From WTKG01 sp963735005 (lineage in GTDB: Bacteria > Actinomycetota > Actinomycetes > Actinomycetales > Demequinaceae): 64,000 nt of DNA. The first letter of the stretch is position 1. The number at the start of each line of letters is the position of its first letter. Under the pieces are notes generated by a model. The model ran no database searches and had not been told where the DNA came from. It saw only the letters and a list, made by a program, of their open reading frames with translations. Shown here piece after piece: positions 35,722 through 44,637 of this stretch. The stretch covers positions 62,001 to 126,000 of the forward strand of contig CAVTJA010000007.1 of the NCBI GenBank assembly GCA_963735005.1, written 5' to 3'. Both the position numbers and the translations under genes were made by a program.

Positions 35722-37032
35722 ATGACCGACGGCCCGCACCCTCCCACCGAGGGCACCCGGCTCGACCCGTGGCTCGAGCACTATGCGTCGCGCGCGAACG
35801 CGATGCGCGCGTCCGAGATTCGCGCCCTGTTCGCGGTGGCCAACCGTCCCGAGGTGGTGTCGCTTGCTGGTGGCATGCCGTTCATCGGCGGCCTTGCGCT
35901 CGACGAGATCGCCGAGACGTTTAGGCGGCTCATCGCCGAGCGCGGCGAGGTGGCGCTCCAGTACGGCTCGGGCCAGGGCGACGAGGCGCTTCGCGAGCAG
36001 ATCGTTGAGGTCATGAAGCTCGAAGGCATCCACGCTCACCCTGACGACATCGTGGTCACCACGGGCTCGCAGCAGGCGCTCGACCTCGTCACCAAGGTGT
36101 TCATCAACCCGGGCGATGTGATCATGGCGGAGTCGCCGTCGTACGTGGGCGCGCTTGGCGTGTTCCGCGCCCACGAGGCCGACGTCCAGCACGTCGCCAT
36201 GGACGCCGACGGCCTGGTCCCCGAGGCGCTCGAGGAGGGCATCGTCGCGGCGAAGGCCGCGGGCAAGACGGTGAAGTTCCTCTACACCGTTCCGAACTTC
36301 CATAACCCCGGCGGCGTGACGCTATCCGCCGAGCGGCGCCCGCGGGTGCTCGAGATTTGCCGGCGCCACCACGTGCTTGTGCTTGAGGACAACCCGTACG
36401 GCCTCCTCGGCTTCGACGCCGAGCCGTTGGCCGCGATGCGCTCGATGGACGAGGACGGCGTGGTGTACCTCGGCTCGTTCTCCAAGACCTTCGCCCCCGG
36501 CATGCGCGTGGGCTGGGCCGTCGCGCCGCACGCGGTGCGCGAGAAGCTGGTGCTGGCGTCGGAGGCCGCGATCCTGTGCCCCTCCAACGCCACGCAGCTC
36601 GCCGTGTCGAGCTACCTCGACCACCACGACTGGCTGGGCCAGATCAAAAAGTTCCGCGAGCAATACCGGGAGCGCCGCGACGCGATGATCAGCGCGCTCG
36701 AGGAGCACATCCCCACCGCCTCGTGGAACGTGCCCGCAGGCGGCTTCTACGTGTGGGTAAAGATGCCGGAGGGCCTTGACTCCAAGTCAATGCTGCCCCG
36801 CGCGGTTACGGCGCGGGTCGCGTACGTGCCGGGAACCGCGTTCTACTTCGACGGCCGCGGCGCCGATCACATGCGGCTGTCCTACTGCTACCCGACGCCG
36901 GAGCGCATCCGCGAGGGCGTGCGCCGGCTCGCGGGCGTCGTCGAAGCCGAGTCCGAGCTCGTCAAGATATTCGGCAGCGACTTGTCCGCGGGCGGCGGAA
37001 CCGTGTCCTTCCCCTCACCCGACATCGCCTAA
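35722..37032 (+). CDS. PLP-dependent aminotransferase (class I/II, LysN/MocR-like)
   Basis: 436 residues. The fold-type-I signature is clear: TTGSQQALDLVTKVF, YTVPNFHNPGGVTLS, EDNPYG, and GSFSKTFAPGMRVGW with the Schiff-base lysine at K255. It resembles the 2-aminoadipate/aromatic aminotransferase subgroup without a GntR DNA-binding domain, so it is an enzyme rather than a regulator. Substrate not assignable. It lies between trxB-trx and ddl, 22 bases before the latter. Confidence 0.88.
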   Translation: MTDGPHPPTEGTRLDPWLEHYASRANAMRASEIRALFAVANRPEVVSLAGGMPFIGGLALDEIAETFRRLIAERGEVALQYGSGQGDEALREQIVEVMKLEGIHAHPDDIVVTTGSQQALDLVTKVFINPGDVIMAESPSYVGALGVFRAHEADVQHVAMDADGLVPEALEEGIVAAKAAGKTVKFLYTVPNFHNPGGVTLSAERRPRVLEICRRHHVLVLEDNPYGLLGFDAEPLAAMRSMDEDGVVYLGSFSKTFAPGMRVGWAVAPHAVREKLVLASEAAILCPSNATQLAVSSYLDHHDWLGQIKKFREQYRERRDAMISALEEHIPTASWNVPAGGFYVWVKMPEGLDSKSMLPRAVTARVAYVPGTAFYFDGRGADHMRLSYCYPTPERIREGVRRLAGVVEAESELVKIFGSDLSAGGGTVSFPSPDIA

Positions 37033-37054
37033 TACGCTCACCCTGGAGGCTGTT

Positions 37055-37981
37055 ATGGACGTGCTGATCCTCGCTGGAGGCCTGTCGCACGAACGCGATG
37101 TCTCGATCCGATCCGGGCGGCGGGTGGCGGAGGCGCTGCGCGACGCCGGCACCAAGGCCGACGTGCGCGACGTCGACGCAACCTTGATCCCGTATTTGCG
37201 TGACCTTGGCAAAACCGTGGTGTGGCCATTGCTTCACGGCGCCTCGGGCGAGGACGGCTCGCTCCAGGACATCCTCGAGATGTGCGGCGCGACCTACATC
37301 GGCACGGACCCGCGCTCGGCCCGCGTCGCGTGGTCAAAGCCCGTCGCCAAGACCGTCATGCATCGGGCCGGCGTCGCGACGCCCGACTACGTCACTCTCC
37401 CCCAGAGCCTCTTCCGCGAGCTCGGCGCAGACCCCGTCCTCGACGCCGTCGTGTCAAAGCTGGGCCTGCCGCTCGTCGTGAAGCCCGCCCGCGGCGGCTC
37501 CGCGCTCGGCGTCACCACGGTGACGGACCGTGCCGACCTCCCACGGGCGATGGTCGACTGCTTCGCCTACGGCGACGTCGCCCTCATCGAGAAGGCGATC
37601 GCGGGCACCGAGGTCGCCGTCAGTGTCGTGGGCACCGGGGCGGACGCGTACACGCTGCCAGGAGTCGAGATCGTCACCGACGGCATCTACGACTACGACG
37701 CCCGCTACAACCCCGGCCGCGTCGAGTACTTCTCGCCGGCGCGGCTCGACGAGGCCACCGCGGCCGCCGTCGCCGACGCCGCTCTCGCCACCCACCGCGA
37801 GCTGTCGCTGCGGCACCTGAGCCGCATCGACCTCATCGTCGACGCCCAAGGCGTTCCCCAGTTACTCGACGTCAATGTCGCCCCGGGGATGACCGAGACC
37901 AGCCTGTTCCCGCAAGCCGTCGAGGCCGCCGGCCGCGAGCTCGGCGAGGTCTACAAGGAGATCGTCGGCCTCGTGCGCTGA
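37055..37981 (+). CDS. D-alanine-D-alanine ligase family protein
   Basis: 308 residues from the ATG at 37055, preceded by GGAGG. ATP-grasp ligase with family blocks LAGGLSHERDVSIRSG, WPLLHGASGEDGSLQ, LPLVVKPARGGSALGV and the C-terminal LLDVNVAPGMTETSLFPQA. It makes the D-Ala-D-Ala (or a related) dipeptide for peptidoglycan. It may be a second paralog, since many actinobacteria keep the main ddl elsewhere, and substrate specificity cannot be read. Convergent with parB. Confidence 0.85.
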   Translation: MDVLILAGGLSHERDVSIRSGRRVAEALRDAGTKADVRDVDATLIPYLRDLGKTVVWPLLHGASGEDGSLQDILEMCGATYIGTDPRSARVAWSKPVAKTVMHRAGVATPDYVTLPQSLFRELGADPVLDAVVSKLGLPLVVKPARGGSALGVTTVTDRADLPRAMVDCFAYGDVALIEKAIAGTEVAVSVVGTGADAYTLPGVEIVTDGIYDYDARYNPGRVEYFSPARLDEATAAAVADAALATHRELSLRHLSRIDLIVDAQGVPQLLDVNVAPGMTETSLFPQAVEAAGRELGEVYKEIVGLVR

Positions 37982-37998
37982 TGCGCGTGGCGGGTGCC

Positions 37999-38964
37999 CT
38001 AGGCGGAGAAGCCAGGGTCCTTTGGGTTGATCAGCTGGACGATGCGGTCGAGGTCGTCGACCGACGCGAACTCGATCGTGATCTTGCCCTTGGAACGCCC
38101 AAGGTCCACCTTGACGCGGGTGTCGAGGTGGTCGCCCAGGCGGCTGCCCAACTCGTCAAGAGCGCCTGTGCGGCCCCCTGGGCGCACTGAACCGCGCTTG
38201 GCTGCCTTGACCTCAACGCCGAGCGCTACGGCCTCCTCGGTGGCGCGTACGGACAGTCCTTCGGCCACGATGCGAGTGGCGAGCGCCTCGACCTTGGCGG
38301 GGTCGTCAAGCCCGAGTAGGGCGCGGGCGTGGCCTGCGCTCAGCACGCCAGCGGCGACGCGGCGCTGAACCGCCGGCGGGAGCTTGAGAAGGCGCAGCGT
38401 GTTGGAGATCTGCGGGCGCGACCGGGACAGCCGCTCGGCGAGCGCCTCGTGGGTGATGCCGAAGTCGTCAAGCAGCTGCTGATAAGCGGCGGCCTCTTCG
38501 AGCGGGTTCAGATTTGAGCGATGCAGGTTCTCCACGAGCGCATCGCGGAGCATGTCCGTGTCATCCGTATTGCGAACAATGGCCGGAATGGCCTCGAGGC
38601 CGGCCTCCTTGCTCGCGCGCAGTCGGCGCTCGCCCATGATGAGCTCGAAGCCGGGGCCGTTCGGGTTGGGGCGCACCACGATGGGCTGCAGGACACCGAT
38701 GACCTTGACGGACCCCACCAGCTCGGCGAGCGCATCCTCGTCGAACACGGTGCGCGGCTGCTTGGGGTTCGGGACGATCGTCGCGGGGTCAAGGTACGCG
38801 AACGTCGCACCGGGCACCGGGAGCAGATCCGTGGCGGTGGGTGCGGTGCCGCGGGCCGGCTCACCCGAGCTGAAGAACGCGTCGGAGGCACGCTCGGTGG
38901 TGTCCGCCTCGGTGGGGATCAGCGCGCCGAGGCCGCGACCAAGGCCGCGCTTGGGGGCGCTCAC
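37999..38964 (-). CDS. parB: Chromosome-partitioning protein ParB
   Basis: 321 residues. It opens with KRGLGRGLGALIP and has the ParB N-terminal CTPase motif GERRLRASKEAG, an HTH parS-binding domain (ITHEALAERLSRSRPQISNTLRLLKLP) and a C-terminal dimerisation domain. It binds the parS sites found at 39942 and 40717. Its ATG overlaps the parA stop by 4 bases. Confidence 0.97.
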   Translation of the reverse strand: MSAPKRGLGRGLGALIPTEADTTERASDAFFSSGEPARGTAPTATDLLPVPGATFAYLDPATIVPNPKQPRTVFDEDALAELVGSVKVIGVLQPIVVRPNPNGPGFELIMGERRLRASKEAGLEAIPAIVRNTDDTDMLRDALVENLHRSNLNPLEEAAAYQQLLDDFGITHEALAERLSRSRPQISNTLRLLKLPPAVQRRVAAGVLSAGHARALLGLDDPAKVEALATRIVAEGLSVRATEEAVALGVEVKAAKRGSVRPGGRTGALDELGSRLGDHLDTRVKVDLGRSKGKITIEFASVDDLDRIVQLINPKDPGFSA

Positions 38965-39887
38965 GCGGAGGCCCCCGCGCCGCGGACGGCGACGTCCTTC
39001 GCCACCGCGAGGTACGCGACGGCGCCGGTGGAGTGCGGGTCGTGGGTGATGACGGTCTGGCCGAACGACGGCGCCTCCGACACGCGCACCGCCCGCGGGA
39101 TGGTGACGTCGAGCGTCTCCGTGGGGAAGTGCCCGCGGACCTCGTCGGCGACGTCGCGCGCGAGGTTGGTGCGGCCGTCGTACATCGTCAGGACAATCGT
39201 CGAGATGTGGATCTGCGGGTTGAGGTGCTGCTTCACCATGTCAACGGTCTTGATGAGCTGCGTCAGCCCCTCGAGCGCGTAGTACTCGCACTGGATGGGG
39301 ATGAGCACTTCGGTGGCGGCGACCATGGCGTTGAGGGTCAGCAGGCCAAGGCTAGGCGGGCAGTCCACGAAGACGTAGTCGAAATCTTGGCCGGGGCCCG
39401 CGAGGAAGTTCTTCACCGCATCGGCGAGGCGGAACTCGCGGCGCACAACTGACACGAGCTCGATATCCGCCCCCGCGAGGTCGATGGTCGCGGGGACGCA
39501 GTACAAGCCCTCGAGGTCGGGGCACGGCTGCATCACGTCGGCCAGAGGCGTGCTGTCGAGGATCGCCTCATAGATCGAGGGCGTGCCGCTGCGGTGATCA
39601 ACGCCGAGCGCGGTGGACGCGTTGCCCTGCGGGTCGGCGTCGATGACCAACACCTTGGCGCCACGGCTTGCAAGCGCCGCGGCGATGTTGACGGTGCTGG
39701 TGGTCTTGCCGACGCCACCCTTCTGGTTCGACACCACAATGACCCGCGTCTGCGCGGGCCTGGGGAACTCGGTCGCCTCGAGCGCGCGCCGGGTGCGCTC
39801 GGTGTCGAGCATCTCCTTGGCGAGCGGGCTGTCCGAGTCGGCAAAGACGCCCGAGAAGGCGTCCGCCGGCTGTCCTGCTGAAGTCAC
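38961..39887 (-). CDS. parA: Chromosome-partitioning ATPase ParA
   Basis: 308 residues from the GTG at 39887, which has GGGAG upstream; an upstream in-frame codon is less likely because its reading would run through a parS site. The deviant Walker A is SNQKGGVGKTTSTVN, Walker B DYVFVDCPPSLG. With ParB and parS it segregates newly replicated origins. Coupled to parB by a 4-base overlap. Confidence 0.96.
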   Translation of the reverse strand: MTSAGQPADAFSGVFADSDSPLAKEMLDTERTRRALEATEFPRPAQTRVIVVSNQKGGVGKTTSTVNIAAALASRGAKVLVIDADPQGNASTALGVDHRSGTPSIYEAILDSTPLADVMQPCPDLEGLYCVPATIDLAGADIELVSVVRREFRLADAVKNFLAGPGQDFDYVFVDCPPSLGLLTLNAMVAATEVLIPIQCEYYALEGLTQLIKTVDMVKQHLNPQIHISTIVLTMYDGRTNLARDVADEVRGHFPTETLDVTIPRAVRVSEAPSFGQTVITHDPHSTGAVAYLAVAKDVAVRGAGASA

Positions 39888-39941
39888 TACTCTCCCTGTC
39901 ACGGCGCTGTAGCGCGCACCTCGCGCGGCGCTACCCGCCAA

Positions 39942-39957
39942 TGTTTCACGTGAAACG
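39942..39957. promoter_or_regulatory. parS site 1
   Basis: TGTTTCACGTGAAACG contains the perfect 14-bp palindrome GTTTCACGTGAAAC (39943-39956), the universal ParB target, 55 bases upstream of parA. Confidence 0.93.
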
Positions 39958-40059
39958 TCGGCCCGCAACGGACGGTTCCACATTGGGAGCCTGGGGCCGG
40001 AGGTACGACTCTAGCCGGTTGCCCCGACGGCGGGGAAATCTGAGCGTGGGGAAGGGCCG

Positions 40060-40710
40060 CTACGGCGCAGGGCGCAGCCGGACGACGCGCGTGGGCTCGA
40101 TGCCCTCAAGCGTCGGAGCCTCGTGCACCTCGGCCACCAGGCCCGCCTTGCGTAGGGCGTACTTGGCGGCCTCAACCTCGTCAGCCGCGCTGCGCCCTTT
40201 CAGCAGCACCATCTCGCCGCCGGGCGCCAGCAGGGGGGCGCACCACTTCACCAGCTTGGCGACCGCGGCCACCGCGCGAGCAGTGACGGCGGCGGCGCTG
40301 ACCTGGGCGGCGACCTCCTCGGCGCGGCCGCGTAGGACGGTGACGTTGTCCAGGCCGACGGCCTCGGACGCCTCTGTGAGCCACGCGACGCGCCGCTCCA
40401 TGGGCTCGATCAGGACAAACTCGCGCTCCGGCTGCATCGCCGCCAGCACCACGCCGGGAAGCCCGGCCCCGGACCCCACGTCCGCCACGGGCGCACCCTG
40501 GACCGGCAAGAACTGCGCCACGGCCGCTGAGTTCAGGATGTGGCGCTCCCACAGGCGCGGGAGCTCCCGCGGGCCGATGAGCCCGCGCTCGACCCCGTGC
40601 TCGGCGAGCAGCGCCGCGAAGGCTGCCACGGCGTCGTACCTCGGGCCGAAGAAAGCGCGAACGCGCCCGTCCCCGGCGAGGGGATCGAGCGCGTCGGCGT
40701 CGCCAGTCAT
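40060..40710 (-). CDS. rsmG: 16S rRNA (guanine-N7)-methyltransferase RsmG
   Basis: 216 residues from the ATG at 40710, just after a parS site. SAM-binding motif ADVGSGAGLPG; other RsmG blocks are LWERHILNSAAV and LKGRSAADEVEAA. It methylates G527 of 16S rRNA. Part of the rpmH-rnpA-yidD-yidC-jag-rsmG-parA-parB cluster. Confidence 0.95.
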   Translation of the reverse strand: MTGDADALDPLAGDGRVRAFFGPRYDAVAAFAALLAEHGVERGLIGPRELPRLWERHILNSAAVAQFLPVQGAPVADVGSGAGLPGVVLAAMQPEREFVLIEPMERRVAWLTEASEAVGLDNVTVLRGRAEEVAAQVSAAAVTARAVAAVAKLVKWCAPLLAPGGEMVLLKGRSAADEVEAAKYALRKAGLVAEVHEAPTLEGIEPTRVVRLRPAP

Positions 40711-40716
40711 GGGCGT

Positions 40717-40732
40717 TGTTTCACGTGAAACG
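40717..40732. promoter_or_regulatory. parS site 2
   Basis: TGTTTCACGTGAAACG with the perfect core GTTTCACGTGAAAC (40718-40731). It fills the gap between the jag stop (40733) and the rsmG start (40710). Confidence 0.93.
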
Positions 40733-41284
40733 TTAGGCGGAGGGGCGCACCACGACGTAGCGGAACGGGTCTTCACCCTCGGACTCGCTGACGAGGCCCG
40801 CCTCCAGAATCACGTCGTGGACAACCTTCCGCTCGAAGGCGTTCATCGGTTCCATCTCCACGGACTCACCGGACTCCTTGACCTTGGCGGCCACCTCGCG
40901 GCCAAGCTCGGCAAGGCGGGCACGGCGGCCCGCCCGGAACTCAGCGACGTCCAGCATGAGGCGGCTCATCTCCCCCGTCTCGACTTGAACGGCCAGGCGC
41001 GCCAGGTCCTGGAGTGCCTCAAGCACCTCGCCATCCGGGCCGACGAGGCGCTTGAGGTCCGCGCTCGGGCCGTCGGGGGAGACGATCGCGATCTTGGCCC
41101 GGCCGGCCTCGACGGAGATGTCGATGTCGCCGTCCATATCAAGAATGTCCAGCAGCTCCTCGAGGAAGTCCGCGGCGAGGTCGCCCTCGACGTCCAGCTT
41201 GGAGGGGCTCTTCTTGGACTTCGGTGCGTCCGCCGCGGGCGCGGAGACGGCATCCGTTTCCGGCGTGACTTCGGTGTCGTTCAT
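40733..41284 (-). CDS. jag: Jag/KhpB-like R3H and KH RNA-binding protein
   Basis: 183 residues. An acidic N-terminal region with a Lys patch (~1-35) is followed by a KH-like domain (LLDILDMDGDIDISVEAGRAKIAI then VGPDGEVLEALQDLARL) and a C-terminal R3H domain (GESVEMEPMNAFERKVVHDV). Located between yidC and rsmG as in most actinobacteria; the mycobacterial protein is an RNA-binding envelope-related factor. Confidence 0.92.
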   Translation of the reverse strand: MNDTEVTPETDAVSAPAADAPKSKKSPSKLDVEGDLAADFLEELLDILDMDGDIDISVEAGRAKIAIVSPDGPSADLKRLVGPDGEVLEALQDLARLAVQVETGEMSRLMLDVAEFRAGRRARLAELGREVAAKVKESGESVEMEPMNAFERKVVHDVILEAGLVSESEGEDPFRYVVVRPSA

Positions 41285-41292
41285 GGGTTCCT

Positions 41293-42213
41293 CTACTTCT
41301 TCTTGCGCTTCTTGCGCTGCGGCTGCTGGCGCTGGCCAGACACGGGCTTGGAGTCGGGGAGCTCGGGTTCGTTGTTTTCGATGATTCCGGCCGCCTCATT
41401 CTTGCGCTTCTGGCGCTCCTTGAGAAGGCGCTCGGCCTCGGAGCCCGGGGTCGGGTTGCGGCGGATGACGTAGAACTGCTGGCCCATGGTCCACAGGTTG
41501 GTAGTGGTCCAGTAGATGAGCACGCCGATTGGGAACCAGGGCCCGGAGAACACGAAGATGAACGGGAGGGCGTACATCAGGATCTTCTGCTGGTTGGCCA
41601 TCGGGCCCTCGAGCGCGGAGGCCGGCATGTTCTTGCGCGTCAGCTGCCGCTGCGTCAGGAACGTCGTCGAGACCATCGCCACGATCAGCACGGCCGCCAC
41701 GATCTTCACCGTGTTGTTGTCGCTGCCGTTGAAGCTGTCGGACAGCTTGGCGCCAAAGATCGACGAGTTGTGGAAGGACGTCGCGAGATCCTTCGTGATG
41801 GCGCCGATGCCGCCTTCCTTGAGCTTCGAGTTGAGCACCCGGAACAGGGCGAAGAAGATCGGCGCCTGGAAGAGCATCGGGAGGCACGAGGCGAACGGGT
41901 TCGTCTTGTGCTTCTGGTAGAGCTCCATGGTCTCGCGGCTCATCGCCTCGCGGGACGCCTGGTCCTTCTTGCCCTTGTACTTGTTCTGGATCTTCTTGAG
42001 GTCGGGCGCGATGATCTGCATGGCCCGCGACGAGTTGATCTGCTTGACGAACAGCGGGATCAGCGCGACGCGAATCACGACCACCAGGCCCACGATGGCC
42101 AGGGCCCAGGTCCACCCCGAGTCCGGGTCCATGCCCAGGAATGTGAGTCCCTTGTAGAAGACCCACATCACCCACGACACGGCGATTTCGATTGGCCTCA
42201 GCAATGCGTCCAC
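41293..42213 (-). CDS. yidC: Membrane protein insertase YidC
   Basis: 306 residues from the GTG at 42213. Gram-positive type YidC/Oxa1 with ~5 helices: ALAIVGLVVVIRVALIPLF, the cytoplasmic coil KIQNKYKGKKDQASREAM, and FASCLPMLFQAPIFFALFRVL. The C-terminus is a very basic tail ending in KKRKKK, used for ribosome binding. It sits between yidD and jag, its usual place. Confidence 0.95.
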   Translation of the reverse strand: MDALLRPIEIAVSWVMWVFYKGLTFLGMDPDSGWTWALAIVGLVVVIRVALIPLFVKQINSSRAMQIIAPDLKKIQNKYKGKKDQASREAMSRETMELYQKHKTNPFASCLPMLFQAPIFFALFRVLNSKLKEGGIGAITKDLATSFHNSSIFGAKLSDSFNGSDNNTVKIVAAVLIVAMVSTTFLTQRQLTRKNMPASALEGPMANQQKILMYALPFIFVFSGPWFPIGVLIYWTTTNLWTMGQQFYVIRRNPTPGSEAERLLKERQKRKNEAAGIIENNEPELPDSKPVSGQRQQPQRKKRKKK

Positions 42214-42224
42214 GTTTTCAGTCC

Positions 42225-42527
42225 TTACTCGGATGCCACCGCGACCTGCGCGGCGGACGTCTTATTCTTCACACGATGAAATAGGGGCTCGCCCAGCATC
42301 GGTACATCGTCCACGCCGCCGTAGCTCCACGGGTTGCACCGCAAGACACGCCACCCCGCCAGCGCGCTGCCCTTGAGCAGGCCATGCCGCTCCACGGCCG
42401 TGAAGCCGTAATGCGAACAGGAGGGGTAGTACTTGCAGCGCGGCCCAAGCCACGGCGACACGATCAGTTGGTATCCACGGATGAGGCCCATGCCCACGTA
42501 ACGCGGGGCGCGTGCGAGGCGCGCCAT
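42225..42527 (-). CDS. yidD: Membrane protein insertion efficiency factor YidD
   Basis: 100 residues with the family core LIRGYQLIVSPWLGPRCKYYPSCSHYG and the CNPW motif (LRCNPWSYGG). The ATG overlaps the rnpA stop by one base (TGATG). It assists YidC-dependent insertion. Confidence 0.93.
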   Translation of the reverse strand: MARLARAPRYVGMGLIRGYQLIVSPWLGPRCKYYPSCSHYGFTAVERHGLLKGSALAGWRVLRCNPWSYGGVDDVPMLGEPLFHRVKNKTSAAQVAVASE

Positions 42528-42871
42528 CAGGGCTTTACCTTTGCGGCCGCGGACGACGCGGCGGATGACACGTCCTCGGCTAGACGCGCGAACGGCGTCG
42601 ACGCGGCTGCGGGAAGCGCGCGAACGACCATGGACGCGTGGTCCGGAAGCGTGGGAAGTACGTCCCTCGTGATGACCCGCAGGCGGCGCTTCACCTTGTT
42701 GCGCGCCACCGCCTTGCCCACGGACCGGGACACGGCGAAGCCGGCCATCTGTGGGCGCTCGTCTAGCTGGCCGACGTACACGACGACCGACTTTCGCCCG
42801 CTCTTGTGCCCGCGGCGCATCACGGACTTGAAGTCCGCCGCCGCACGCATGCGTGAGCTGGGCGGAAGCAA
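42527..42871 (-). CDS. rnpA: Ribonuclease P protein component
   Basis: 114 residues. The TTG at 42871 is chosen because it yields LPPSSRMRAAADFKSVMRRG, the expected actinobacterial N-terminus, 2 bases after rpmH. The RNR motif is GKAVARNKVKRRLR. It binds the RNase P RNA for tRNA 5' maturation. Overlaps rpmH spacing and yidD start tightly, typical of this operon. Confidence 0.94.
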   Translation of the reverse strand: MLPPSSRMRAAADFKSVMRRGHKSGRKSVVVYVGQLDERPQMAGFAVSRSVGKAVARNKVKRRLRVITRDVLPTLPDHASMVVRALPAAASTPFARLAEDVSSAASSAAAKVKP

Positions 42872-42873
42872 GA

Positions 42874-43011
42874 TTACGCCGAGAGTTCCGAGCGACCCTT
42901 GCGGCGACGGGCTGCGAGAATGCCGCGTCCGGCCCGGGTACGCATGCGCAGGCGGAAGCCGTGCGTCTTGGCGCGACGACGATTATTGGGCTGGTAGGTC
43001 CGCTTGGTCAC
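42874..43011 (-). CDS. rpmH: Large ribosomal subunit protein bL34
   Basis: 45 residues, starting with a GTG at 43011 preceded by GGAG. The frame reads TKRTYQPNNRRRAKTHGFR and continues with RMRTRAGRGILAARRRKGR, unmistakable L34. First gene of the rpmH-to-parB run and divergent from dnaA. Confidence 0.97.
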   Translation of the reverse strand: MTKRTYQPNNRRRAKTHGFRLRMRTRAGRGILAARRRKGRSELSA

Positions 43012-43055
43012 GGTCGTACTCCACAACGATTGGGGGTGGTCAAATCAGCGGCCCA

Positions 43056-43084
43056 ACGGTACGTGACCTAGCAGGGGGCGTCAA
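43056..43084 (-). promoter_or_regulatory. Probable rpmH operon promoter
   Basis: On the minus strand TTGACG (43079-43084) and TACCGT (43056-43061) are separated by 17 bases, a good sigma-70-type fit about 45 bases upstream of the rpmH start. Confidence 0.55.
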
Positions 43085-43216
43085 ATCTATTTCCCGCCGT
43101 TGGAGAGACGCGCCGAACAGGATAGGCTCCCTCATCAGCGTCACGAATGGCGTGAACGACACGCCGAAACTTAAGTAACGAACAGGTTGCTGACACTCTA
43201 CGGGTGTGTAGAAACT

Positions 43217-43225
43217 TGTGGACAA
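43217..43225 (-). promoter_or_regulatory. DnaA box upstream of dnaA
   Basis: TGTGGACAA is the exact reverse complement of the DnaA box TTGTCCACA. It lies 18 bases before the dnaA start, beside the AGGAG ribosome binding site, a natural place for DnaA autorepression. Confidence 0.75.
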
Positions 43226-43242
43226 CGGAAAGGAGCCTGGTG

Positions 43243-44637
43243 ATGGCGAGCGCGCAGATGGACGAAGCGATCGACAGCATCTGGGCCCGAACCCTCGAAA
43301 ATCTGCGTGCGAACGAGTCGCTGTCGCCCCAAAACCGCAGCTTCATCCGCCTCGTGAAACCCCTCGCCCTCGTGGACGACAACGTCTTCCTCGCGGTCGC
43401 TGAGGACTTCACTAAGAACTACCTCGAGAGCCAGCTGCGGGCGCCGATCACCGCCGCCCTCGTGGACGCGCTCGGCCGCGAGGTGCGCTTCGCCGTGACC
43501 GTGGACTCGTCGGTGATTCCGGCGGAGTCGTCTCACGAGGACGACGACCCAGAGCCGCCGCGCGGCGGCAAGAAAAAGAAGCCAAAGGTCACCAAGTCCG
43601 AAGACCCTCACCTCAACCCGCGCTACACCTTCGACACCTTCGTCATCGGCGCCTCCAACCGATTCGCGCACGCCGCCGCCCTCGCGGTCGCCGAGGCGCC
43701 GGGCAAGACGTACAACCCGCTGTTCATCTACGGCGACTCCGGCCTCGGCAAGACGCACCTTCTCCACGCGATCGGGCACTACTCGCGGCATCTGCGTCCG
43801 CAGACCCGCGTCCGCTACGTGAACTCCGAGGAATTCACGAACGACTTCATCAACGCGATCCGCGACGACCGCAAGTTGCAATTCAAGCGCCACTACCGCG
43901 ACGTCGACATCCTGCTGATTGACGACATCCAATTCCTGCAGGGTAAGGAATCCACGCTGGAGGAGTTCTTCCACACCTTCAACGCGCTCCACAACGCTGG
44001 CAAGCACGTGGTGATCACGTCGGACGTTAGCCCGCGCAACCTCGCCGGTATCGAGGAGCGCATGCGCACCCGCTTCGAGTGGGGACTGATGACGGACGTC
44101 CAGCCACCGGATCTCGAGACCCGCATCGCCATCCTTCGGAAGAAGGCCGCCGTGGACGAGGTCCAGGCTCCCGACGACGTGCTCGAGTACATCGGCTCGA
44201 ACATCACCACCAACATCCGCGAGCTCGAGGGCGCGCTCATCCGTGTCACGGCATTCGCGGCTCTCAACAAGCAAAACGTTGAGCTCGGCCTTGCGCAGGT
44301 GGTCCTCAAGGACCTCATCAGCGACGACGACTCCGAGGTCACCGCCTCCACCATCATTGGCAAGACGGCCGAGTACTTTGGCATCACGATGGACGAGCTC
44401 ACTGGCACTTCCCGGTCTCGGGTCTACGTCACGGCGCGGCAGATCGCCATGTATCTGTGCCGGCAGTTGACGGATCTGTCGCTTCCAAAGATCGGGGAAC
44501 ACTTCGGGGGCAAGGACCACACCACGGTGATGTACGCCGTCAAGAAGGTCGAAGACCAAATCGCGCAGCGCCGCCAGATGTACAACCAGGTGACGGAAAT
44601 CCACTCCCGCATCAAGCAGCAGTCCCGAGACCGCTGA
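43243..44637 (+). CDS. dnaA: Chromosomal replication initiator protein DnaA
   Basis: 464 residues from the ATG at 43243 with AGGAG 7 bases upstream (a GTG lies directly before it). Domain I at ~1-85, a short charged linker with GGKKKKPK, AAA+ domain III from PRYTFDTFVIGASN with Walker A GDSGLGKTH and Walker B DILLIDDIQFL, and DNA-binding domain IV with the signature GGKDHTTVMYAVKKV. It initiates replication at the downstream oriC. Confidence 0.97.
   Translation: MASAQMDEAIDSIWARTLENLRANESLSPQNRSFIRLVKPLALVDDNVFLAVAEDFTKNYLESQLRAPITAALVDALGREVRFAVTVDSSVIPAESSHEDDDPEPPRGGKKKKPKVTKSEDPHLNPRYTFDTFVIGASNRFAHAAALAVAEAPGKTYNPLFIYGDSGLGKTHLLHAIGHYSRHLRPQTRVRYVNSEEFTNDFINAIRDDRKLQFKRHYRDVDILLIDDIQFLQGKESTLEEFFHTFNALHNAGKHVVITSDVSPRNLAGIEERMRTRFEWGLMTDVQPPDLETRIAILRKKAAVDEVQAPDDVLEYIGSNITTNIRELEGALIRVTAFAALNKQNVELGLAQVVLKDLISDDDSEVTASTIIGKTAEYFGITMDELTGTSRSRVYVTARQIAMYLCRQLTDLSLPKIGEHFGGKDHTTVMYAVKKVEDQIAQRRQMYNQVTEIHSRIKQQSRDR

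Noticed and set aside
43198..44604. 468-codon minus-strand open frame opposite dnaA
   Set aside because: Antisense shadow; dnaA on the other strand is unambiguous.
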